Assembly: GCF_001050015.1 (NCBI RefSeq)
Contig: NZ_CVTB01000262.1
Coordinates: 1-50,428, forward strand
DNA: 50,428 nt
Origin: Mycolicibacterium malmesburyense
Lineage (GTDB): Bacteria; Actinomycetota; Actinomycetes; Mycobacteriales; Mycobacteriaceae
Direction of reading: 5' to 3'
In this document: positions 21,904-30,547 of the stretch, piece after piece
Layout: each line of letters opens with the position of its first letter
Position numbering within the stretch: the first letter of the stretch is position 1
The notes under the pieces: model-generated
What the model saw: only the letters and a program-made list of their open reading frames with translations
Database searches by the model: none
What the model was told of the DNA's origin: nothing
Translations under genes and position numbers: made by a program

Positions 21904-23124
21904 ATGACCCAGCCGACCGTCCTGGTCAGTGGCGCCGGGATCGCCGGACCGTCGTTGGCGTTCTGGTTGACCCGCAACGGATATCGCGTCATCGTCGTCG
22001 AGATCGCGCCGGGCGTGCGGCCCGGCGGCCAGACGGTTGATCTGCGGGGCGCGGGCGGCGACGTCGTCGAGCGGATGGGGTTGATCGACCGGATGCGCGC
22101 GCGTGCGCTCGAGCAGCGCGGCGCGGCGTGGGTGCGATCGGACGGCAGCCGACGCGCCGAGATGCCGGTGACGGCGTTCGACGGCAACGGCCTGGTGTCC
22201 AAGCTCGAGATCCTGCGCGGCGATCTGGTGGACGTGCTGTACCGGGCCACCAGGGATTCGGTCGATTACCGTTTCGGACAACGTATTTCGGAACTCCGCG
22301 ACGCGGGCGCGGGGGTGGAGGCGACGCTGGGCGATGGATCGGTGGTGCATGCCGACCTCGTCGTCGGTGCCGACGGGCCGCACTCGGCGGTGCGCCGGCT
22401 GGCGTTCGGCCCCGAAGAGCAATTCGCCAAGCCGATCGGCGGCTACAACGCATGGTTCTCGGCGCCGGACACGGTGGGCCTGGACGGTTGGTTCCTGCTG
22501 TATCAGGCGCCGGGCGGACTCAACGCGTCGATGCGCCCCTCACATGATCCCGCGATCGCCAAGGCCGGCCTGGCTTTTCGGTCCGATCCGCTCGAGTACG
22601 ACCGCCATGACCTCGACCAGCAGCGCCGACTCCTGGCCGAGCGGTTCGCCGGCGCCGGTTGGGAATGTGACGCGCTGCTGGCCGCCGCCGCCGAAGCCGA
22701 CGACTTCTACTTCGACTCCTTCACCCAGATCCACATGCCGTCCTGGTCGACGGGACGCGTCACATTGGTCGGAGACGCCGGGTACTGCGCGTCGCCGCTG
22801 TCCGGTATGGGCACGAGCCTCGCCTTGGTCGGCGCGTACCTGCTCGCCGGTGAGCTCGGCCCCGCGGATGCGTTCGATCCCGAGGGCATTTCGAACGCAT
22901 TGGCACGGTACGAGTCGCGGATGCGCCCTTATGTCGACACCTGCCAGAAGCTGAACAACACCATCGACCGGTACGCGCCCACCACGGCCTCCGACATCGC
23001 GGTCAACGCAGCGGTGATGAAGTGGATGCAGCGCTGGCCGTTTCGCCCGGTCGCCGCCCGCCTGTGGTTCACCACCGCGGATTCGATCGACCTGCCGGAC
23101 TATCCGGCCACCTCCGTCTCATAA
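21904..23124 (+). CDS. FAD-dependent aromatic-type monooxygenase (PHBH fold)
   Basis: 406 residues. The FAD dinucleotide motif GAGIAGP is at 10-16, the DG motif is in VVGADGPHSAVRR (about 152-164), and the GD motif is in TLVGDAGYCASPLSGMGTSLAL (about 290-310), all three signatures of group A flavin hydroxylases. The product usually hydroxylates aromatic or polyketide-type substrates with NAD(P)H and O2; substrate unknown. The last 25 nt overlap the convergent flavoprotein/HEAT gene, so the two C-termini are encoded on opposite strands of the same DNA. Confidence 0.9.
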   Translation: MTQPTVLVSGAGIAGPSLAFWLTRNGYRVIVVEIAPGVRPGGQTVDLRGAGGDVVERMGLIDRMRARALEQRGAAWVRSDGSRRAEMPVTAFDGNGLVSKLEILRGDLVDVLYRATRDSVDYRFGQRISELRDAGAGVEATLGDGSVVHADLVVGADGPHSAVRRLAFGPEEQFAKPIGGYNAWFSAPDTVGLDGWFLLYQAPGGLNASMRPSHDPAIAKAGLAFRSDPLEYDRHDLDQQRRLLAERFAGAGWECDALLAAAAEADDFYFDSFTQIHMPSWSTGRVTLVGDAGYCASPLSGMGTSLALVGAYLLAGELGPADAFDPEGISNALARYESRMRPYVDTCQKLNNTIDRYAPTTASDIAVNAAVMKWMQRWPFRPVAARLWFTTADSIDLPDYPATSVS

Positions 23125-25805
23125 CCCGCCCGGGTCAACGCCTGCCGAGCGTAGGCGCGTACATCGGCGTCTCCGTCCTTGAGGCCGATCTCCAGCGCAT
23201 CGCGCGCGGCCGGATCGGAGGCGGCCCAGCGGGTCAGGCTCAGCACGGCGGTCTTGCGGACGTCGAGGTGCTGATCGGCCAGCGCCCGCGACAGCGTCGG
23301 CACTGCTACTGCGGGATCAGCACCCGATAGGGCGCGCGCCGCACCCTCGCGCACCTGCCAGGCCGGTGCGTTGAGCGCCTCGCGCACAACGGGTTCGTCG
23401 TCCTCACCACAGCCGACCGCACCGAGCGCCGACAGCGCGGCCGCCCGCACCAACGGGTCGGCGTCGGTCAGCAGGCGGCGCACGGTGACGGCGCCGGCGG
23501 CGAGAGTGGCCAGGCCGTTGGCCGCCGCGATACGGACCTCGCGATTGTCGTCGTCGGCGGCCGCCGCGACACCCTCGGCGTCGTCGACCGACACCAGCGC
23601 GCGCACAGCCTCGATCCGCACGCGGTGATCGGCGTCGCCGAGCGCCCGGCGGTACACCTCCCCACCACACTCGCGACGAGACGACAGGACGTAGAGCGCG
23701 ACCGCACGCACGACCGGGTCCGTCGATCCGACGTGCGGGGCAACGTGTCCCGGTCCACTGAGCACCTCGACGAGCTCGCGCGCTCCGTCGGCGGCCACCC
23801 GCCGCACGCCGGAGTCGGCATCGGCCAGCGCGGCGATCAGCGGCGCTTCGTAACCCTCCGGGAGATGCTCGACCAGCGTGGCGACCGCGGTGCGCCGCAC
23901 ACCGGCGTCGGCATCGGCGAGGAACTCGGCCAGTTCCGGCACCGACGGTAACTCGAGCGCGAGCACCGCGGCGATGCGCGGAGACGGCGGCACTGCGGGC
24001 ACGGTGGACCGGATGCGGGATGCGCCGTCCACCGGAGCCCGTCCGATGGTCATCGTGGGCTGCTCGACGTGGGTGATCGGATCGTCGGAGGGCAGGTGCT
24101 CCAGGTCGGGCACTGCGACGAAATACGGTGCGACGGGCCGCTTCACGAACGTCATGGACCCGTCCGCGTCCTTGCGCAGGTTCAGGTGGTACCGCCAGCC
24201 CTCGTCGTCTCGCTGCGGCAGGTCGGCGCGGTCGTGATACAGACCCCACCGCGATTCGGTGCGCGTCAACGACGACCGGGCCGCCATCTCGGCGCAGTCG
24301 CGGATGAACGAGACCTCCACCGCGCGCATCAGCTCGTGCGGTGTCGTGGCGCCCATCTTCGCGATCTCGTCACGCATGCGGTCGAACGTCTCGATGGCGA
24401 TCGACAGCTTGGTCGCCGTTTTCGGCGGTGCCACATAGTCGTTGACGAACCGGCGCAGCTTGTACTCGACCTGCGGCTGTGGCGGGCCCTCGGGATGGCG
24501 CAGAGGGCGGTAGACGAGTTCGTGCGCCTCGCGCAGCTGGTCCTCGGGCAAGGCGGCCGCTGAGGCGATGTCTTCGAGCGTCGACGCCGCGTGTTCGCCG
24601 GCCAGGTCGCCGTAGACGAACGCACCGATCATGTAGTTATGCGGGACGCACGCCAGATCGCCCGCGGCGTACAGGCCCGGAACGGTCGTCCTGGCGTGTT
24701 CGTCCACCCACACCCCCGACGCCGAATGGCCGCTGCACAAACCGATTTCGGAGATGTGCATCTCGACGTCGTGGGTGCGGTAGTCGTGGCCCCGGTTGGA
24801 GTGGAAGGTGCCCCGGGTCGGCCGCTCGGTGGTGTGCAGGATGTTCTCGAGCGCGGTGAGCGTCTCGTCCGGCAGGTGCGAGACCTTCAGGTAGATGGGA
24901 CCGCGGGCCGACTCGATCTCCCGCTTGACCTCGGCCATCATCTGGCCCGACCAGTAGTCGGAGTCGACGAACCGCTCCCCCAGCGCGTTGACCTGGTAGC
25001 CGCCGAACGGGTTGGCGACATAGGCGCATGCCGGCCCGTTGTAGTCCTTGATCAACGGATTGACCTGGAAGCATTCGATTCCGGAGAGCTCCGCACCGGC
25101 GTGGTAGGCCATCGAATAGCCGTCACCGGCGTTGGTCGGGTTCTCGTAGGTGCCGTACAGGTAGCCCGAGGCCGGCAATCCCAACCGTCCACACGCCCCG
25201 GTCGCGAGAATCACCGCCTTCGCCGCGACCGCGACGAATTCGCCGGTGCGCGAATTCAGCGCGGCAGCACCGACGGCACGGCCGGTGTCGTCGGTGAGCA
25301 CCCGCACCGGCATCAGCCGGTTCTCGATGCGGATCTTCTCGCGCATCGAGCGCTGCCGCAGCACCCGGTACAGCGCCTTCTTCACATCCTTGCCCTCGGG
25401 CATCGGCAGGACGTAGGAACCCGACCGGTGCACCCGGCGCACGGCGTACTCGCCGTGTTCGTCCTTCTCGAACTTCACGCCGTAGCGCTCCAGCCGCTGC
25501 ACCATCGCGTATCCGCGAGTCGCCGTCTGATAGATGGTGCGCTGGTTGACGATTCCGTCGTTGGCGCGGGTGATCTCGGCGACGTAGTCCTCCGGTGTCG
25601 CCTTGCCGGGGATCACGGCGTTGTTCACACCGTCCATCCCCATCGCGAGCGCCCCGGAATGGCGGACGTGTGCCTTCTCAAGGAGCAGCACCTGCGCGCC
25701 GTGTTCGGCGGCGGTCAGCGCGGCCATCGTGCCCGCGGTGCCTCCGCCGATCACCAGCACGTCACAGTCGAGCCGAACGGTGTCGGCGAGTTCGGGGATG
25801 TTCAT
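23100..25805 (-). CDS. AprA/fumarate reductase-like flavoprotein with C-terminal HEAT repeats
   Basis: 901 residues from ATG 25805, in ATGA overlap with the ABC ATPase stop. N-terminal FAD site VLVIGGGTAGTMAA is at about 15-28. The flavoprotein core runs to about 560 with NAGDGYSMAYHAGAELSGIECFQ, DYNGPACAY, GHSASGVWVDEHARTTVPGLYAAGD and MIGAFVYGDLAGE; this set points to the succinate dehydrogenase/fumarate reductase superfamily, closest in feel to adenylylsulfate reductase alpha. Residues about 628-901 are about nine HEAT-like units of roughly 30 residues (DADAGVRRTAV, DADSGVRRVAA, DADHRVRIEAV and so on), a protein-binding solenoid not found in ordinary AprA or SdhA. The operon also supplies a ferredoxin as a likely electron partner. 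Substrate unknown. Confidence 0.87.
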   Translation of the reverse strand: MNIPELADTVRLDCDVLVIGGGTAGTMAALTAAEHGAQVLLLEKAHVRHSGALAMGMDGVNNAVIPGKATPEDYVAEITRANDGIVNQRTIYQTATRGYAMVQRLERYGVKFEKDEHGEYAVRRVHRSGSYVLPMPEGKDVKKALYRVLRQRSMREKIRIENRLMPVRVLTDDTGRAVGAAALNSRTGEFVAVAAKAVILATGACGRLGLPASGYLYGTYENPTNAGDGYSMAYHAGAELSGIECFQVNPLIKDYNGPACAYVANPFGGYQVNALGERFVDSDYWSGQMMAEVKREIESARGPIYLKVSHLPDETLTALENILHTTERPTRGTFHSNRGHDYRTHDVEMHISEIGLCSGHSASGVWVDEHARTTVPGLYAAGDLACVPHNYMIGAFVYGDLAGEHAASTLEDIASAAALPEDQLREAHELVYRPLRHPEGPPQPQVEYKLRRFVNDYVAPPKTATKLSIAIETFDRMRDEIAKMGATTPHELMRAVEVSFIRDCAEMAARSSLTRTESRWGLYHDRADLPQRDDEGWRYHLNLRKDADGSMTFVKRPVAPYFVAVPDLEHLPSDDPITHVEQPTMTIGRAPVDGASRIRSTVPAVPPSPRIAAVLALELPSVPELAEFLADADAGVRRTAVATLVEHLPEGYEAPLIAALADADSGVRRVAADGARELVEVLSGPGHVAPHVGSTDPVVRAVALYVLSSRRECGGEVYRRALGDADHRVRIEAVRALVSVDDAEGVAAAADDDNREVRIAAANGLATLAAGAVTVRRLLTDADPLVRAAALSALGAVGCGEDDEPVVREALNAPAWQVREGAARALSGADPAVAVPTLSRALADQHLDVRKTAVLSLTRWAASDPAARDALEIGLKDGDADVRAYARQALTRAGYETEVAG

Positions 25806-26563
25806 GATGAATGGTGTAGAGCGGTAATGATTTCGGTACGGGCCTCGTGGCGGACGGCGTCGGCGACGCGCGGCTGCGGGACGTCGACGAGTGCGCGCAG
25901 CGGCTGACCGGCACGGCCCAGCACCGCGACGCGGTCGCCGAGGATCAACGCCTCGTCGACGTCGTGGGTGACGAACACGATAGTGGTCGGGTGCGCCTGC
26001 CACGTCTGGATCAGCAACCGCTGCATGGCCGCCCGCGTCTGGGTGTCCAACGCGGCGAACGGCTCGTCCATCATCACCGCCCGCGGTGCGCCGGCCAGGC
26101 CACGCGCCAGTTGCACTCGTTGCCGCATGCCGCCCGACAGGCTCTTGGGCAGGTAGTCGGCGAAGCCCGTCAGGGCCACCTCGTCGATCCACCGGTCAGC
26201 GCGTTCGCGTCGACCGGCCCGCGGGACGCCTCGCAGCTGCAGGGCCAGTTCGATGTTGGATCGCACTGTGCGCCAGGGCAACAGCGCGCTGTCCTGGAAT
26301 ACCATTCCCCGGTCGCGCGACGTCGTCGCCACCTCTTCGTCGTCGGCGAGAACGCGGCCGGAATCCGGGCGCAACAGCCCGGTGAGGGCGCGCAGCACGG
26401 TCGACTTGCCGCAACCCGACGGCCCGGTGAGCACCAGGATCTCTCCGGGACGCACCTGAAGACTCAAACCGTCGACGACCGGCGCACCGGTATAGGACAA
26501 CCGGACCTCGTCGAGCTCCAGCCGCAAGCCCTGAAGGGTTTCGGGCGCGAGTGTGGCGGTCAT
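25802..26563 (-). CDS. ABC transporter ATPase (nitrate/sulfonate/taurine-type importer)
   Basis: 253 residues from ATG 26563. Walker A GPSGCGKST, Q-loop MVFQDSALLPW, signature LSGGMRQRVQLARGLA, Walker B AVMMDEPFAALD and switch histidine FVTHDVDEAL are all intact. The sequence type is that of SsuB/TauB/NrtD-like proteins. It overlaps the permease stop/start (26560-26563) and the flavoprotein start (25802-25805), so it is translationally coupled on both sides. Confidence 0.93.
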   Translation of the reverse strand: MTATLAPETLQGLRLELDEVRLSYTGAPVVDGLSLQVRPGEILVLTGPSGCGKSTVLRALTGLLRPDSGRVLADDEEVATTSRDRGMVFQDSALLPWRTVRSNIELALQLRGVPRAGRRERADRWIDEVALTGFADYLPKSLSGGMRQRVQLARGLAGAPRAVMMDEPFAALDTQTRAAMQRLLIQTWQAHPTTIVFVTHDVDEALILGDRVAVLGRAGQPLRALVDVPQPRVADAVRHEARTEIITALHHSS

Positions 26564-27411
26564 CGGGCGTTCTCCTCAGCGCGCGGCAGCCAGCGCGTGG
26601 CGCGCCTGCCGATCAGTTCGACCGCGGCGGCGGTGGTGAAGCCCAGTACCCCGATCGTGATGATGCCGACGAACACGTCGGCGTAGTTGAGCACCGTGTA
26701 CGCCTGCCACGCCCGGTACCCGACGCCCAGTCGTCCCGAGATCATCTCGGCCGAGATCACGCAGATCCACGCCACGCCCATACCGACCGACAGGCCACCG
26801 AAGAGTCCGGGCAGGATTCCCGGTAACACCACGCGGCGCAACACATCCCACCGGCCACCGCCCAGCGTGCGCACCGAGTCCTCCCAGATCGTCGGCAGCG
26901 CGCGCACCGCGTGGCGGGTGCTGACCATGATCGGGAAGTACGCCGCGAGGAACGTGATGAACACGATCCCCGCCTCGTCTGTGGGGAACAGCAGGATCGC
27001 GACCGGCACCATGGCGATCGCCGGGATCGGGCGGGCGAGCTCGGTGATCGGCCCGAGGACGTCGGCGAAGGCTGTCGAACGGCCGAGCAGGATGCCGGTG
27101 ACCACGCCGACGAGCGCCGCGAGCCCGAACCCGGACAGGATCCGGATCAACGACTGCCCGAGGTCCAGCCAGTACTCCTGGGTGCCCAGTCGGGTGGTCA
27201 GCGCGGTGGCGATCTCGGTGACCGTGGGCAACGTGTCGAACCGCAGCCACAGCCGAACGTCGTTGGCCGTCAATAGCTGCCAGAGCACCACCGCCACGAT
27301 GACGGAGGCCACCCGGACCGTCCGGCGCCGCCACACCACGGACTTCTTGTCGCGCACCGGCGCGGCCTCGACCTGCACCGGGGAATCGATGACCTCCGCG
27401 ACCGTCGTCAC
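26560..27411 (-). CDS. ABC transporter permease (SsuC/TauC type)
   Basis: 283 residues from GTG 27411 (GTGA overlap with the lipoprotein gene stop). There is a cytoplasmic N-terminus of about 30 residues, a first membrane helix (VRVASVIVAVVLWQLL), and about six helices in all. The EAA-like coupling loop reads EDSVRTLGGGRWDVLRRVVLPGILPGL. It forms the membrane channel with the ATPase downstream. The sulfonate/nitrate/bicarbonate assignment is by family resemblance only. Confidence 0.92.
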   Translation of the reverse strand: MTTVAEVIDSPVQVEAAPVRDKKSVVWRRRTVRVASVIVAVVLWQLLTANDVRLWLRFDTLPTVTEIATALTTRLGTQEYWLDLGQSLIRILSGFGLAALVGVVTGILLGRSTAFADVLGPITELARPIPAIAMVPVAILLFPTDEAGIVFITFLAAYFPIMVSTRHAVRALPTIWEDSVRTLGGGRWDVLRRVVLPGILPGLFGGLSVGMGVAWICVISAEMISGRLGVGYRAWQAYTVLNYADVFVGIITIGVLGFTTAAAVELIGRRATRWLPRAEENAR

Positions 27412-28835
27412 GCCGCACCTGCCAACGCCTGCTCGTAGTCGACCGGCGCGCTACCGGGGTGGCCGGCAATGAAGCGCTGCGCACCACCCGGAGTCGCGAA
27501 CGGCCGATAGTTCTCCCCGTCCTTGACCCAGATCGCCTTGTCGGCAAACCAACGGGTGCCGAACTCGGTGTCGGGCACATAGGCCGCGCGGATCGTCGCA
27601 CCGCGCGCGGTGGCTTCACGCACCGCCTTGAGCAGGCACGCCGGTGTCGCCGCGGGCTGCGTGGCGTCAGCACCGCCCAACCACAGCTCACCGGCCTGGG
27701 CGGGATCGGTCACCGCGGTGTTGCAGACCGGATCGTGGCCCTTGATCAAGGACGGGTTGGCCGACGACGTGACCGCCTGGTCGTAATCGAGGCCGCGCTC
27801 CTCGAACGCCGCGCGCAGTGGGGCGTCCTCGACGAAGCCCGGCACGTCCAGGTCGGCGAAGTTGTCGATTGACTTCAGGTACGGCACATCGCCTTCAAGC
27901 GCTTGGATCAGCGACGGTTTGAGTGTGGTGTCGAACGACGTTCCGCCGGGCCCGTTGTAGAGGTAGACCACCTCCTGCGGCAGCCCGCTTTCCTCGGAGA
28001 CGATTCGCGCGGCCTCGAGTGGTTCGTCGTTGAGGAACTCCGTCGCGTCCAGCTGCGCCTGCAGGAACGCGTCCAGGACCTCGGGATGCTCGGCCGCGTA
28101 GGCGCGCCGCACCACCACCCCGTGCAGCGTCGGGTAGTCCAGTTCCGCGCCGTCATAGAGCAGCTTGGCCTTGCCCTGGAACACCAGCAGCCCGGGCCAC
28201 GCCACGAACTGCGAAAGCGCCTGCACCTGACCGGATTCCAGCGCCGAAGCGCCGACCTGGGGTTGCTGGTTGAGCACCTCGACCCCGGTGTTGGGATCGA
28301 CACCGGCTCTCGACAACGCCTGCACGAGCATGCCGTGTCCTGCCGATCCGACGCTGGCGGACACCCTCTGACCCTTGAGATCCGTCAGCGTCCGCGCCGG
28401 CGAATCCGGAGCCACCACAACCATGTTCAGCGCGCCCTTGGGGTTGTAGCCGGTGACCGAGACGATCTCGGTGCGGGCGCGGTCGTTGGCCTGGGTCTTG
28501 GATCCGTTGATCAACATGGGGTAGTCGCCCATCGATCCGATGTCGATCTTCTCGGCGACCATCTGCGCGGTGATCGGCGCCCCGGTGTCGTAGTCCTGCC
28601 ATGTGACGCGGTACTCGGTGCCGGTGCGATCGCCGATGTCGGAGAGTCGACGCTCCAGGTAGCCCTGCGCGCGCAGTAGCGTTCCGGCGGTGACGGTGTT
28701 GATGGTTTTGGACTGATAGCCGACGACGACGTTGACGACGTCGGACGAGTTGGACGCGGAGTCGAGCGAGCAGCCCGACGCGGCGACCGCCAGCCCGGCG
28801 GCGAGCGCGGCCAGGCGGGTGATCGGTCTGGTCAT
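27408..28835 (-). CDS. ABC importer substrate-binding lipoprotein with unusual C-terminal extension
   Basis: 475 residues from ATG 28835. Lipoprotein signal peptide ends in AVAASGC (Cys22). Residues about 34-345 form the SsuA/TauA/NrtA-type periplasmic-binding fold (VNVVVGYQSKTINTVTAG; DIGSMGDYPMLING; LTDLKGQRVSASVGSAGHGML). Such proteins are usually about 320-350 residues. Here about 120 more follow: a segment with Cys371 and Cys400 and a terminal part (ATIRAAYVPDTEFGTRWFAD then AIWVKDGENYRPFATPGGAQRF) that resembles the C-terminal region of NosL-type metal-binding lipoproteins. That resemblance is from inspection only. It starts 8 nt after the ferredoxin gene. Confidence 0.88.
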   Translation of the reverse strand: MTRPITRLAALAAGLAVAASGCSLDSASNSSDVVNVVVGYQSKTINTVTAGTLLRAQGYLERRLSDIGDRTGTEYRVTWQDYDTGAPITAQMVAEKIDIGSMGDYPMLINGSKTQANDRARTEIVSVTGYNPKGALNMVVVAPDSPARTLTDLKGQRVSASVGSAGHGMLVQALSRAGVDPNTGVEVLNQQPQVGASALESGQVQALSQFVAWPGLLVFQGKAKLLYDGAELDYPTLHGVVVRRAYAAEHPEVLDAFLQAQLDATEFLNDEPLEAARIVSEESGLPQEVVYLYNGPGGTSFDTTLKPSLIQALEGDVPYLKSIDNFADLDVPGFVEDAPLRAAFEERGLDYDQAVTSSANPSLIKGHDPVCNTAVTDPAQAGELWLGGADATQPAATPACLLKAVREATARGATIRAAYVPDTEFGTRWFADKAIWVKDGENYRPFATPGGAQRFIAGHPGSAPVDYEQALAGAA

Positions 28836-28843
28836 GTGGGTCC

Positions 28844-29071
28844 TCAACGAATCAGGTAGGGCATGTTGACGGTGACGGCGCCGGTGGGACAGCGCGCCGC
28901 GCAGGGGCCGCAGTACCAACACTCGTCGACGTGCATGAAGGCTTTGCCGTTGTCGGGGTTGATCGCCAGCGAGTCGAGCGGGCAGATGTCGACGCACAGC
29001 GTGCAGCCCTCGATGCACAACGACTCGTCGATCGTCACGGGCACGTCGGCGCGTTGGTTGATCAGTGTCAC
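28844..29071 (-). CDS. 2x[4Fe-4S] ferredoxin (AprB-like)
   Basis: 75 residues from GTG 29071, with GAGGAG 7 nt upstream. Two complete cluster motifs are present: C19xxxC23xxC26xxxC30P and C51xxC54xxC57xxxC61P. The strands around them (VDICPLDSLAINPDNGKAF; MHVDECWYCGPCAARCPTGAV) follow the AprB/ferredoxin pattern. It is a likely electron donor or acceptor for the flavoprotein encoded at the end of the operon. Its GTG overlaps the GntR stop. Confidence 0.93.
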   Translation of the reverse strand: MTLINQRADVPVTIDESLCIEGCTLCVDICPLDSLAINPDNGKAFMHVDECWYCGPCAARCPTGAVTVNMPYLIR

Positions 29072-29811
29072 GGGTTGCTCCTCATCAGGCTGCCACGCAT
29101 GGTGATTCGGTCACCACGCATGCGGATGTACTCCAGATCGACGGGTCGGCCGTCGTCGAGGCTGGTGAGGCGTTCGAGCATCAGCAGCGCCGCGCCGTCG
29201 GGCACCTGCAGCGTCGCCGCGGAATGGGCGTCGGCCGAGACCGCCTCCAACGCCAGCGTCGCCGTGCCCAGGCGGTGGCCACTGACCTGTTCGATGAGCG
29301 CGAACACGTCGTTGGTCTCCAACGCGTGCTGCACCACCTCGGCGCCGATGTCGGGCGCCAGGTATGTGAGATCGAGGGACAGCGGCAGATCGCCGAGATA
29401 CCGCAGCCGTTCGATGAAGACGACCTGCTCCCCCGCTTCCAGCCGCAGTTTGCGTGCGACCGCGGGCGGCGCGGCCAGATGCTGGACCGCGCGGACCTCG
29501 TTTCGGACCTCGCCGTAGTCCTTGAACGTCTCCTTGAGCCCCACCAGGGCGTCGAGGCCGTGGTCGTACTTGCGGACGGCCACCTGCGTGCCGACCTTGG
29601 GACCGCGATCGATCAGCCCCTCGTTCTTCAGCACCGCGAGCGCTTCGCGAATGGTGTTGCGGGACACGAAGAAATCGGCCGCGAGGTCGTGCTCGGCGGG
29701 CAGCCCGCCGTCGTAGGCGCCCGCATGGATCTGGTGCCGCAACACATCGGCGACCTGCCGGGCGCGATCGGCGCGGGGCCGCCGAAGCGGCGTCGGCTCG
29801 GGCTGCGACAT
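29068..29811 (-). CDS. GntR/HutC-family transcriptional regulator
   Basis: 247 residues from ATG 29811. The N-terminal winged helix (ADVLRHQIHAGAYDGGLPAEHDLAADFFVSRNTIREALAVLKNEGLIDRGPKVGTQV, residues about 22-78) is followed by a UTRA ligand-binding domain (residues about 95-235; EVVFIERLRYLGDLPLSLDLTYLAP pattern). It heads the operon and probably regulates it according to a small molecule that the importer carries. A longer open frame begins at 29883 but the 29811 ATG has a -10 box 7 nt upstream. Confidence 0.92.
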   Translation of the reverse strand: MSQPEPTPLRRPRADRARQVADVLRHQIHAGAYDGGLPAEHDLAADFFVSRNTIREALAVLKNEGLIDRGPKVGTQVAVRKYDHGLDALVGLKETFKDYGEVRNEVRAVQHLAAPPAVARKLRLEAGEQVVFIERLRYLGDLPLSLDLTYLAPDIGAEVVQHALETNDVFALIEQVSGHRLGTATLALEAVSADAHSAATLQVPDGAALLMLERLTSLDDGRPVDLEYIRMRGDRITMRGSLMRSNP

Positions 29812-29817
29812 GCGAAA

Positions 29818-29833
29818 CACGCTAGGGGGCGTG
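29818..29833. promoter_or_regulatory. Leaderless promoter -10 with overlapping dyad upstream of gntR
   Basis: TAGCGT on the minus strand (29824-29819) ends 7 nt before ATG 29811. It lies in the inverted repeat CACGC-N6-GCGTG (29818-29822 / 29829-29833), a position suited to autoregulation by the GntR protein. The arms are short. Confidence 0.4.
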
Positions 29834-29992
29834 GCCGGCTCATTGCGCGGTGCCGAAAATCGGCTCAGAACAGCGGCGTTCAATGCGCCGCCCGCGTCCG
29901 GCCGTTACCAGGCGAAAGTCAGGCCGATGACGCGTATGCGCCACCACGACCGAAGCGATCGAATAACAATCGCGGTGAACGGAAGTGGCGCG

Positions 29993-30544
29993 CTACTGCA
30001 TGCAGCGCGAGAGCACCCGGCCGAACTGCAGCAGCCGCTGCATCTGGGCCAGCCCGCCGTTGTCGACCGACTTGTAATAGCGGAACGACTCGCAGTAGAT
30101 GTCGGCTTCGGTGGCCGACTTCTGCCGTGAGCGCGTGATCAGTTGGGTGTACATCCGCAACCGCACTTCCGACAGGCGCCGGGTGTCGTCGTCGAGCATC
30201 TCGTATTCGGCTGTCAGCACGTGATCGGTGATCGTGGACAACAGGATGGTGCGCACCGAGGCGTTGAGCACGCGGCGGTCGCGGTCACCGGCCGCGGCCA
30301 TCTCGTCGTCGGCGCGCCACATGATCAGCCGGTGCCCGTCGGTGAGCACGACTTCCTGCCACAGGGCCTGATCCTCGTCGCCCCACTGCTCGTCGGTGTA
30401 GCCGCGCGACATGATGAACGACCTGATGGTGGGCAGGTCGACCACCGAGCGCAGTTGGTCGAGCGCGAGGTCGGGGTCGCGCAGATACACCCTTGCCGCT
30501 TCCTCGACGCTGGAGTACGGCGCCCAGTCCTGCGGTGTGGGCAT
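29993..30544 (-). CDS. Conserved hypothetical protein downstream of nusB
   Basis: 183 residues from ATG 30544, 3 nt after the nusB stop, so it is cotranscribed with nusB. It is all-alpha and polar with no signal peptide or membrane helix; recognisable blocks are DLALDQLRSVVDLPTIRSFIMSRGY and ITDHVLTAEYEMLDDDTRRL. Its place corresponds to Rv2532c in M. tuberculosis. No domain is recognised and no function is proposed. It is followed by 181 bp without a gene before the divergent end of the gntR operon promoter. Confidence 0.75.
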   Translation of the reverse strand: MPTPQDWAPYSSVEEAARVYLRDPDLALDQLRSVVDLPTIRSFIMSRGYTDEQWGDEDQALWQEVVLTDGHRLIMWRADDEMAAAGDRDRRVLNASVRTILLSTITDHVLTAEYEMLDDDTRRLSEVRLRMYTQLITRSRQKSATEADIYCESFRYYKSVDNGGLAQMQRLLQFGRVLSRCMQ

Positions 30545-30547
30545 CGA

